A DNA stretch of 12,989 nt from Oscillospiraceae bacterium (lineage in GTDB: Bacteria > Bacillota > Clostridia > Oscillospirales > Oscillospiraceae): the NCBI GenBank assembly GCA_028691385.1, contig JAQUZL010000050.1, positions 1 to 12,989 on the forward strand, in the 5' to 3' direction. Under the pieces are notes generated by a model. The model saw nothing but the letters and a program-made list of their open reading frames with translations, did no database searches and was not told the origin of the DNA. How positions within the stretch are numbered: position 1 is the stretch's first letter; every line of letters begins with the position of its first letter. Below, piece by piece: positions 7,516 to 12,989 of the stretch. A program made the position numbers and the translations under genes.

Positions 7516-8100
7516 TCAGATTGGCTGCCAGAACAGTCCGTGCTGGGTGCAGTACCAAACCAGCTTTCCGTGGCCAAGACGGGGCAGGCGGGTCTGCACC
7601 TCCCACTCGGGATACAGCTTGCGCACCAGTACGCTCTCGCCGGTGAGCAGCGCCACGAAGGAAAGATAGTGCCCCTTTTCCATGGGGTGACCGGCGGTAA
7701 TAAAGTATTCGTTTTCGATGTGCTCCACCGTGAGTGCATGCGCGTCGTCCGCACGCTGCGCGGCCAGCGGCGCAAGCGGCCTGCCACAGCAGCAAACGCT
7801 TGCCGCGGCTGCGGCCATTACCAGATTGCCGCAAAGCGGGCAGACATAAAAATTCAGTTTTTTCATAGATCCTCCTGTCAGCGCGTTGACGCGCGCGTCG
7901 CCTGAGAGCAGCGTGGGCAAATCCACGCCCAGCTCGGCCGATAACAGCGGTAGCAGCTCCACATCCGGGCAGCCAACCCCGCGCTCCCACTTGGAAACGG
8001 CCTTGTCACTGACGCCAAGCCGCGCGGCCAGCTGCAGCTGCGTCAGCGCTTGCTCCCGGCGCATTGCGCGAATGAGCGCGCCGATTTTGTTGCAGTCCAT
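7516..8100 (-). CDS. XRE-family helix-turn-helix regulator fused to a desulfoferrodoxin-like domain
   Basis: A 194-residue protein. Residues about 5-62 are an XRE/Cro-type DNA-binding domain (LTQLQLAARLGVSDKAVSKW, then a helix ending LPTLL). After a linker, residues 79-194 look like a complete two-module desulfoferrodoxin: Cys87-x2-Cys90 with a CCC at 103-105 (rubredoxin-like iron site), then HPMEKGHYLSF (His138, His144) and WYCTQHGLF (Cys184, His187), the pattern that binds the catalytic iron of superoxide reductases. The spacings His-x5-His and Cys-x2-His match the enzyme; the usual Glu-Lys-His motif is not seen, His121 being the best candidate for the remaining ligand. Inference: a redox, iron or superoxide-responsive repressor. 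ATG at 8100 is preferred over an in-frame TTG at 8109 because AAGGAG sits nine bases upstream. An internal AGGAGG-ATCT-ATG at 7876-7864 could start the second domain alone. Confidence 0.87.
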   Translation of the reverse strand: MDCNKIGALIRAMRREQALTQLQLAARLGVSDKAVSKWERGVGCPDVELLPLLSAELGVDLPTLLSGDARVNALTGGSMKKLNFYVCPLCGNLVMAAAAASVCCCGRPLAPLAAQRADDAHALTVEHIENEYFITAGHPMEKGHYLSFVALLTGESVLVRKLYPEWEVQTRLPRLGHGKLVWYCTQHGLFWQPI

Positions 8101-8123
8101 TACGCTCAACTCCTTCTGACCGT

Positions 8124-8152
8124 ATCATAATGCATCGGCGCGTGATTCGCAA
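8124..8152 (-). promoter_or_regulatory. Candidate promoter of the helix-turn-helix regulator gene
   Basis: Minus strand TTGCGA (8152-8147), 17-base spacer, TATGAT (8129-8124). The predicted start near 8117 leaves only a few bases before the AAGGAG ribosome binding site, so the leader would be very short. Confidence 0.5.
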
Positions 8153-8180
8153 GAAACGCATCGTAGAGTGTAAAAAGATG

Positions 8181-8209
8181 TTGACTTTTGCAATTTTATA
8201 CGTTAAAGT
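8181..8209 (+). promoter_or_regulatory. Candidate promoter of the sodium:solute symporter gene
   Basis: TTGACT (8181-8186), 17-base spacer, TAAAGT (8204-8209). A TATCAT at 8209-8214 is an alternative -10, but its spacing from a good -35 is poor. Inverted repeats overlap and follow this element. Confidence 0.5.
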
Positions 8210-8240
8210 ATCATACAATAAAAGCAATAAATTGCAAAAG
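8185..8240. repeat. Perfect 12-bp inverted repeat around the symporter promoter
   Basis: CTTTTGCAATTT (8185-8196) and AAATTGCAAAAG (8229-8240) are exact inverted copies 32 bases apart, one overlapping the -35 end and one downstream of the -10. Such placement fits paired operator half-sites, possibly for the divergently encoded regulator at 7516-8100; this link is inference. Confidence 0.6.
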
Positions 8241-8244
8241 CAAA

Positions 8245-8257
8245 AGGAGCGACTCCT
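8245..8257 (+). promoter_or_regulatory. Hairpin covering the ribosome binding site of the symporter gene
   Basis: AGGAG (8245-8249) and CTCCT (8253-8257) form a 5-bp stem with a CGA loop directly before the ATG at 8258. The AGGAG is the only good Shine-Dalgarno sequence, so the stem would hide it and lower or regulate translation. Confidence 0.5.
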
Positions 8258-9805
8258 ATGAAGGTTCTTATTTTGATTCTCTACTTCGCGGTGATGATTG
8301 GCATTGGCATTTATTGCCGCCACACGGCCACCAATGTCAGCGGCTTTGTGCTGGGCGGCCGAACGGTTGGGCCGTGGCTGACGGCCTTTGCCTATGGCAC
8401 GTCTTATTTTTCCGCCGTGGTATTTGTGGGCTATGCCGGGCAGTTCGGTTGGAAATACGGCGTCGCCTCCACATGGATCGGCATCGGCAACGCGCTGATT
8501 GGCTCGCTGCTGGCATGGGTGGTGCTGGGCAGACGGACCCGCATCATGACGCAGCATCTGGACTCGGCCACGATGCCGCAGTTTTTTGGCCGCCGGTTTC
8601 AGAGCAGGGGACTGAAAATCGGCGCTTCCGCTATCATTTTTATCTTCCTGATTCCGTACACGGCGTCACTCTATAACGGCCTTTCCCGGCTGTTCGGCAT
8701 GGCGTTTCACATTGACTATGCCGTGTGCATTGTCCTCATGGCGGCGCTCACCGCAGTCTATGTCATCGCGGGCGGCTATATGGCCACCGCCATCAATGAT
8801 TTCATTCAGGGTATTGTGATGCTGGTGGGCATTGTGGTCATTATTGCGGCGGTGCTGCTGAGCAAGGGCGGCTTTCTGGCGGCACTGGACGCGCTCGCCC
8901 GCGTGCCGCAAGAGGGGGCGGCGCCCGGCGTATTTGCCTCGTTCTTTGGCCCGGATCCGCTGAACCTGTTCTTCGTGATTGTGCTCACCTCGCTGGGCAC
9001 GTGGGGTCTGCCGCAGATGGTGCAGAAGTTCTACGCCATCAAAAGCGAAAATGCCATTCATAAGGGCGTCATTATTTCCACGCTGTTTGCCCTCGTGGTG
9101 GCCGGCGGATCTTACTTTCTCGGCGGCTTTGGCCGCCTGTTCTCCGACCAGATCGACATTGCCGCCGGCGGCTATGATTCCATCATTCCCACTATGCTTT
9201 CGGGACTTTCCCCGGCGCTCATCGCGCTGGTGGTAATTTTGGTGCTTTCCGCATCGATGTCCACCCTTTCCTCACTGGTGATGGCGTCCAGCTCCACCCT
9301 TGTCATGGATTTTCTCCATGAAACCTGCGCAAAAAAGATGAACGAGGCGCGGCAGCTTTTCATGATTCGGATTCTCATTGTGGTGTTTATCGCCATTTCC
9401 GCCGTGATCGCACTGCTGCAGTACAAGAGCGCCGTCACCTTTATCGCGCAGCTCATGGGCATCTCGTGGGGCGCGCTGGCAGGCGCCTTTCTCGCGCCGT
9501 TTTTGTACGCGCTGTACTGGAAGCGCACCACCGGCGCAGCGTGTTGGGCCTGCTTCGGCTTTGGCACGCTGCTGATGCTGGGCAATATGCTCTTTCGCGC
9601 GTCCTATCCGGCCATTTTGCAGTCGCCCATCAACTGTGGCGCAGTTGCCATGCTGGCGGGTCTGCTGATTGTGCCTGCGGTCAGCCTGCTGACGAAAAAA
9701 CCGGACGCGGCGCTGGTAAGCGACTGCTTTGCCTGCTATGACCGGGTGGCGATTGTGCCGCAGAAGATGGCGCTGGAGGAGGAATCCGCGACATCGAAGC
9801 AGTAA
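8258..9805 (+). CDS. Sodium:solute symporter (SSS family), substrate unknown
   Basis: A 515-residue integral membrane protein of the sodium:solute symporter family (PutP, PanF and SGLT relatives), with about 13 hydrophobic helices. Family marks: an N-terminal helix LILILYFAVMIGIGIYCRH followed by GFVLGGRTVGPW, the TM2 segment LTAFAYGTSYFSAVVFVGYA, GGYMATAINDFIQGIVM in the middle, LGTWGLPQMVQKFYAI, and LSASMSTLSSLVMASSSTL at about residues 329-347, which carries the Ser/Thr residues of the sodium site. The C-terminus is hydrophilic with an acidic end. Length is typical (about 500). The start at 8258 follows AAAAGGAG. The position just before ilvD could suggest a branched-chain or pantothenate-related substrate, but this is only context; proline or other solutes are possible. 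No clear terminator follows, so some read-through into ilvD is likely. Confidence 0.9.
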   Translation: MKVLILILYFAVMIGIGIYCRHTATNVSGFVLGGRTVGPWLTAFAYGTSYFSAVVFVGYAGQFGWKYGVASTWIGIGNALIGSLLAWVVLGRRTRIMTQHLDSATMPQFFGRRFQSRGLKIGASAIIFIFLIPYTASLYNGLSRLFGMAFHIDYAVCIVLMAALTAVYVIAGGYMATAINDFIQGIVMLVGIVVIIAAVLLSKGGFLAALDALARVPQEGAAPGVFASFFGPDPLNLFFVIVLTSLGTWGLPQMVQKFYAIKSENAIHKGVIISTLFALVVAGGSYFLGGFGRLFSDQIDIAAGGYDSIIPTMLSGLSPALIALVVILVLSASMSTLSSLVMASSSTLVMDFLHETCAKKMNEARQLFMIRILIVVFIAISAVIALLQYKSAVTFIAQLMGISWGALAGAFLAPFLYALYWKRTTGAACWACFGFGTLLMLGNMLFRASYPAILQSPINCGAVAMLAGLLIVPAVSLLTKKPDAALVSDCFACYDRVAIVPQKMALEEESATSKQ

Positions 9806-9832
9806 AGCAGCGGCAATTTTCGCCTTATTATA

Positions 9833-9855
9833 AATTTTTGAAAAATGTGAAAATT
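9833..9855. promoter_or_regulatory. Two overlapping CodY-like motifs upstream of ilvD (tentative)
   Basis: AATTTTTGAAAAATG (9833-9847) and AAAAATGTGAAAATT (9841-9855) each match 11 of 15 positions of the CodY box AATTTTCWGAAAATT. They lie 30-50 bases before the ilvD -10. In other Firmicutes CodY represses ilv genes when branched-chain amino acids are plentiful. A/T-rich sequence gives such matches easily. Confidence 0.25.
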
Positions 9856-9881
9856 CCCACTTTCCTGCACCCCGGTATGCA

Positions 9882-9890
9882 TGATATAAT
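9882..9890 (+). promoter_or_regulatory. Extended -10 promoter of ilvD
   Basis: TGATATAAT contains a perfect TATAAT (9885-9890) preceded by TG one base upstream, the extended -10 form. No good -35 exists at the proper distance. Predicted start near 9897 gives a leader of about 28 bases. Confidence 0.75.
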
Positions 9891-9924
9891 ATCAGGTATC
9901 AAACTTTTCAAGGAGGTAATTCCC

Positions 9925-11589
9925 ATGCTTTCTTCCAACGTCACCCAGGGCGTGGATCGCGCGCCGAACCGCTCCCTGTTTGCCGCACTGGGACTGACCC
10001 AGGAGGAGATGAACCGGCCGCTGATCGGCATCGTTTCTTCCTACAATGAGATCGTTCCGGGGCATATGAACATCGACAAAATTTGCGACGCGGTCAAGGC
10101 CGGCGTTCGCATGGCCGGCGGTACGCCGATCATGTTCCCGGCCATCGCCGTGTGCGACGGCATCGCGATGGGACATGTGGGCATGAAGTATTCGCTGGTC
10201 ACCCGCGACCTGATCTGCGATTCCACCGAGTGCATGGCAACCGCGCATCAGTTTGACGCGCTGGTTATGATTCCCAACTGCGACAAAAACGTACCGGGTC
10301 TGCTCATGGCCGCCGCGCGGCTGAACGTCCCCACCATTTTTGTTTCCGGCGGCCCGATGCTGGCCGGTCACCTGAAGGATGGCCGCCGCACCTGCCTGAG
10401 CCACATGTTCGAGGCTGTGGGCGCGTATCATGCCGGCACGATCGACGAAAACGGCGTGGAGGATTACATCGAAAATGCCTGCCCGAGCTGCGGCTCCTGC
10501 TCCGGTATGTATACCGCGAATTCCATGAACTGCCTGACCGAGGCCATCGGCATGGCGCTGCGCGGCAACGGCACCATTCCCGCGCCCTATTCCGCGCGGC
10601 TGCGTCTGGCAAAGCAGGCGGGCATGCAGATCATGGAGCTGCTGCGCAACAATATCCGTCCCCGCGACATCATGACGGCGGAAGCGTTCCACAACGCGGA
10701 GCTGATCGACATGGCGCTGGGCTGCTCCACCAACACCATGCTGCACCTGCCGGCGATTGCTCACGAGGCGGGCGTGACCATTGATCTGGACATGGTCAAC
10801 GAGTGCAGCGCGAAAGCGCCGAACCTGTGCCATCTGGCGCCGGCGGGCGACACCTTTATGGAGGATTTGGAGCGCGCGGGCGGCGTCTATGCGGTGATGA
10901 AGGAATTGACCAAGAAAAACCTGCTGAACACCAGCTTGATCACCTGCACCGGCAAGACCATTGCGGAGAATCTGGAGGGCGTCCGGAATTTGGATGAAAC
11001 GGTCATCCGCCCCATCGACAATCCGTACATGGTAACCGGCGGCATCGCGGTACTGCGCGGCAATCTTGCCAAGGATGGCTGCGTGGTCAAGCAGTCCGCC
11101 GTCGCGCCGGAAATGCTGGTGCACGAAGGCCCGGCGCGCTGCTTCGATTCGGAAGAAGCAGCCATTGAAACCATCTATGCCGGGAAAATTAAGGCGGGCG
11201 ACGTGGTGGTCATCCGCTATGAAGGCCCCAAGGGCGGTCCCGGCATGCGCGAGATGCTGAACCCGACCTCCGCCATCATGGGCATGGGGTTGGGTGAATC
11301 CGTGGCGCTCATCACAGATGGCCGCTTCTCCGGCGCAACCCGCGGCGCGGCCATCGGCCACGTCTGCCCGGAAGCTGCCATGGGCGGTGTGATCGGCCTG
11401 GTGGAGGACGGCGATCCCATTTTTATCGACATCCCCAACCGCCGCATCGACCTCAAGGTTTCGGATGATGTGCTCTCTGCGCGCAAGGAAAACTGGGTTT
11501 GCCCCGCGCCGAAGGTCAACACCGGCTATCTGGCGCGCTATGCCAAGATGGTCGCGCCCGCCTGTGAGGGCGCGGTGCTGAAGCTGTAA
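9925..11589 (+). CDS. ilvD: Dihydroxy-acid dehydratase
   Basis: A 554-residue iron-sulfur enzyme that dehydrates 2,3-dihydroxy-isovalerate and 2,3-dihydroxy-3-methylvalerate to the 2-oxo acids; third common step of branched-chain amino acid synthesis. Visible marks: MGHVGMKYSLVTRDLICDS, the IlvD/Edd signature NCDKNVPG (Cys119, Asp120, Lys121), CPSCGSCSGMYTANSMNCL (Cys186, 189, 192), and a C-terminal domain with TDGRFSGATRG and GHVCPEA. Cys119 and Cys192 are 73 residues apart, as in known cluster ligands. Where plant-type [2Fe-2S] enzymes carry a third cysteine near residues 47-51 this protein has PGHMNID, which suggests the oxygen-sensitive type seen in many bacteria (inference). The start at 9925 rather than an in-frame ATG at 9838 is fixed by AAGGAGG eight bases upstream and because the earlier ATG precedes the promoter. 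Monocistronic or read from the symporter. Confidence 0.97.
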   Translation: MLSSNVTQGVDRAPNRSLFAALGLTQEEMNRPLIGIVSSYNEIVPGHMNIDKICDAVKAGVRMAGGTPIMFPAIAVCDGIAMGHVGMKYSLVTRDLICDSTECMATAHQFDALVMIPNCDKNVPGLLMAAARLNVPTIFVSGGPMLAGHLKDGRRTCLSHMFEAVGAYHAGTIDENGVEDYIENACPSCGSCSGMYTANSMNCLTEAIGMALRGNGTIPAPYSARLRLAKQAGMQIMELLRNNIRPRDIMTAEAFHNAELIDMALGCSTNTMLHLPAIAHEAGVTIDLDMVNECSAKAPNLCHLAPAGDTFMEDLERAGGVYAVMKELTKKNLLNTSLITCTGKTIAENLEGVRNLDETVIRPIDNPYMVTGGIAVLRGNLAKDGCVVKQSAVAPEMLVHEGPARCFDSEEAAIETIYAGKIKAGDVVVIRYEGPKGGPGMREMLNPTSAIMGMGLGESVALITDGRFSGATRGAAIGHVCPEAAMGGVIGLVEDGDPIFIDIPNRRIDLKVSDDVLSARKENWVCPAPKVNTGYLARYAKMVAPACEGAVLKL

Positions 11590-11624
11590 AAGCGGACGCG
11601 TTTGACGACTTTTTCAGGAAACGC

Positions 11625-11653
11625 TTGACAAATCACCGCCGTTACAGTAAGAT
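11625..11653 (+). promoter_or_regulatory. Sigma-A type promoter of the riboswitch-controlled oxidoreductase
   Basis: TTGACA (11625-11630), 17-base spacer, TAAGAT (11648-11653). Predicted start near 11660, right before the aptamer. Confidence 0.8.
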
Positions 11654-11665
11654 ACATCCCGGCTT

Positions 11666-11729
11666 GCTTATATAAATTCATAATACGGATGAATGTTTCT
11701 ACCAACTGCCAGTAACGGTTGACTATAGC
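11666..11729 (+). promoter_or_regulatory. Purine riboswitch aptamer, guanine class
   Basis: All core elements of the purine aptamer are present. P1 TTATA/TATAG closes J1/2 TAA (11673-11675). P2 is ATTCAT/ATGAAT (11676-11681, 11689-11694) with loop AATACGG. J2/3 is GTTTCTAC (11695-11702). P3 is CAACTG/CGGTTG (11703-11708, 11716-11721) with loop CCAGTAA, and J3/1 is AC followed by T. The GG of loop 2 can kiss the CC of loop 3, both loops being the usual seven bases. The specificity base (position 74 in the standard numbering) is C at 11723, giving guanine/hypoxanthine rather than adenine binding; the U at position 51 is kept, arguing against the 2'-deoxyguanosine variant. P1 is short and A/T-rich and P2 has one pair fewer than the Bacillus xpt aptamer. 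Confidence 0.88.
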
Positions 11730-11775
11730 AGCCCCCATGCGGGGCATGTTATATCCCGCTGGCAGTTGGTTTTTT
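11701..11775 (+). terminator. Riboswitch terminator that overlaps aptamer P3
   Basis: ACCAACTGCCAG (11701-11712) pairs perfectly over 12 bases with CTGGCAGTTGGT (11759-11770), and T continues to 11775. A second hairpin GCCCC/GGGGC (11731-11745) folds inside. The 5' arm is the end of J2/3, the 5' strand of P3 and part of loop 3, so terminator and ligand-binding core cannot coexist. Confidence 0.88.
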
Positions 11776-11796
11776 ATTGAGAAAGGCAGGAACGTT

Positions 11797-12989
11797 ATGA
11801 ACTACGACGTGATCATTATTGGCGCGGGGCCTGGCGGTATTTTCTCGGCCTACGAGCTGCTGAAGCTGCAGCCGGAGCTGAAAATCGGCATTTTTGAGGT
11901 GGGCAATCCGCTGGAAAAGCGCAGATGCCCCATCAACGGCAAGACCATCAAAAGCTGCATCGGATGCCCCACCTGCGCCATTATGAACGGCTTTGGCGGC
12001 GCGGGCGCATTTTCTGACGGCAAATACAATATTACCAACCAGTTCGGCGGCACGCTGCACGAATACATCGGCAAGGCCGAGGCGCTGGAGCTGATGCACT
12101 ATGTGGACGAAATCAATTTACAAAACGGCGGCGAGGGTACGAAGCTGTATTCCACGGCCAATACCAGCATCAAAAAACTGTGCCTGCAAAACAAGCTCCA
12201 TTTGCTTGACGCATCGGTGCGGCATCTTGGCACGGATAAAAACTATGTGGTGCTGCAGCACCTGTATGCCAAGCTGAGCGAAAAGGCTGATTTTCATTTC
12301 AACACCGCCGTGCGCACGGTGAGCCGCAGCGGGAACGGATTCACCGTCCACACCGACGTCGGTGATTTTTCCGGTGATAAGTGCATTATTTCCGCCGGAC
12401 GCAGCGGCAGCAAATGGATGGAGGGCGTCTGCCGGGATTTGGAGATCCAGACGCGCTCAAACCGCGTGGACATCGGTGTGCGGGTGGAGCTGCCTGCCGA
12501 AATCTTTGCGCAGCTGACCGATGAACTCTATGAGAGCAAAATCGTCTATCGGACGGACAAATTCAACGACCTTGTGCGCACCTTCTGCATGAATCCCCAC
12601 GGCGTGGTGGTGGAGGAAAACACCAACGGCATCGTTACCGTCAACGGCCACAGCTATGAGGATCCGGCAAAGCACACGGAAAACACCAACTTTGCGCTAC
12701 TGGTGTCCAAGCATTTTACGCAGCCGTTTAAGGACAGCACCGGCTATGCCGAGAGCATTGCGCGCCTGTCCAACATGCTGGGCGGCGGCGTGCTGGTGCA
12801 GCGGTTCGGCGATCTGATTCGCGGGCAGCGCAGCACGCCCCAGCGCATTGAGGAGGGCTTTATTACCCCGACGCTCAGCGCCATGCCGGGTGATTTGAGC
12901 CTGGTGATTCCCGAGCGGATTCTGGACGGCATCATCGAGATGATCTATGCCCTCGACAAAATCGCCCCCGGCACTGCCAACGACGACAC
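11797..12989 (+). CDS. FAD-dependent oxidoreductase with cysteine cluster (partial, runs off right edge)
   Basis: At least 397 codons open to the window edge. The N-terminus MNYDVIIIGAGPGGIFSAYE is a dinucleotide-binding Rossmann motif (Gly9, Gly11, Gly14) with the acidic Glu34 ending the second strand. A cysteine cluster follows: Cys44, then Cys54-x2-Cys57-x2-Cys60 (CIGCPTC), directly before MNGFGGAGAFSDGKYNIT; four cysteines in this layout could hold an iron-sulfur cluster. A second nucleotide-binding mark is CIISAGRSGSKWM at about 198-210. The overall pattern resembles the uncharacterised FAD-dependent dehydrogenases grouped as COG2509 (recognition from memory, not a search). The reaction is unknown. 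Start at 11797 follows GGCAGGAA. It is the first gene after the guanine-class riboswitch, so a tie to purine metabolism, or to purine genes beyond the edge, is likely. Confidence 0.82.
   Translation, partial: MNYDVIIIGAGPGGIFSAYELLKLQPELKIGIFEVGNPLEKRRCPINGKTIKSCIGCPTCAIMNGFGGAGAFSDGKYNITNQFGGTLHEYIGKAEALELMHYVDEINLQNGGEGTKLYSTANTSIKKLCLQNKLHLLDASVRHLGTDKNYVVLQHLYAKLSEKADFHFNTAVRTVSRSGNGFTVHTDVGDFSGDKCIISAGRSGSKWMEGVCRDLEIQTRSNRVDIGVRVELPAEIFAQLTDELYESKIVYRTDKFNDLVRTFCMNPHGVVVEENTNGIVTVNGHSYEDPAKHTENTNFALLVSKHFTQPFKDSTGYAESIARLSNMLGGGVLVQRFGDLIRGQRSTPQRIEEGFITPTLSAMPGDLSLVIPERILDGIIEMIYALDKIAPGTANDD

Noticed and set aside
6339..7787. 482-codon open frame on the minus strand opposite ilvC
   Set aside because: It crosses the ilvC terminator and the ilvC gene in antisense and overlaps the regulator gene out of frame; no family resemblance.
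9892..11361. 489-codon open frame on the minus strand opposite ilvD
   Set aside because: It lies wholly antisense to a clear ilvD, has no ribosome binding site at a sensible start, and its His/Gln/Arg-rich composition is the usual antisense image of a GC-rich gene.
11598..11623. GCGTTT/AAACGC inverted repeat after ilvD as its terminator
   Set aside because: Only six pairs around a 14-base loop and no T-run after the 3' arm, so it is not a convincing intrinsic terminator.

Overview
The window reads like a chromosomal stretch from a fairly GC-rich member of the Firmicutes, probably Clostridia and perhaps Oscillospiraceae-like. The evidence is strong AGGAGG-type ribosome binding sites, sigma-A style promoters, a T-box leader, a guanine-class riboswitch and the protein types. 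The taxonomic guess is inference; no rRNA or marker gene is present. No mobile element, CRISPR array or tRNA gene was seen, and gene packing is normal.

Layout from left to right. Minus strand, 1-2878: a promoter and T-box leader drive ilvB (acetolactate synthase large subunit), ilvN (regulatory subunit) and a partial HD-domain protein cut by the window edge. Plus strand, 2943-5881: a back-to-back divergent promoter drives trkA-trkH (potassium uptake), ending in a strong terminator. Plus strand, 5882-6281: a little-described small-gene locus with a possible 31-residue peptide and a 65-residue protein carrying 15 cysteines in Gly-Ser-Thr-Cys and Gly-Cys repeats. Plus strand, 6364-7505: ilvC (ketol-acid reductoisomerase) with its own terminator. 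Minus strand, 7516-8152: a regulator fusing an XRE-type helix-turn-helix to a desulfoferrodoxin-like iron-binding module. Plus strand, 8181-9805: a sodium:solute symporter behind a promoter region rich in inverted repeats. Plus strand, 9882-11589: ilvD (dihydroxy-acid dehydratase). Plus strand, 11625 to the end: a promoter, a guanine-class riboswitch with an overlapping terminator, and a partial FAD-dependent oxidoreductase with a cysteine cluster.

The common theme is branched-chain amino acid synthesis. IlvBN, IlvC and IlvD together convert pyruvate (or pyruvate plus 2-oxobutyrate) to the 2-oxo acid precursors of valine, leucine and isoleucine. The genes sit in three transcription units with different control: the ilvBN unit has a T-box whose specifier reads GUC (valine), whereas ilvC and ilvD have short leaders without a T-box.

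The points most worth a second look are the guanine-class riboswitch, whose terminator uses the aptamer P3 strand and so predicts an ON switch; the cysteine-repeat mini-protein and its structured upstream region; and the helix-turn-helix/superoxide-reductase-like fusion with an internal ribosome binding site.
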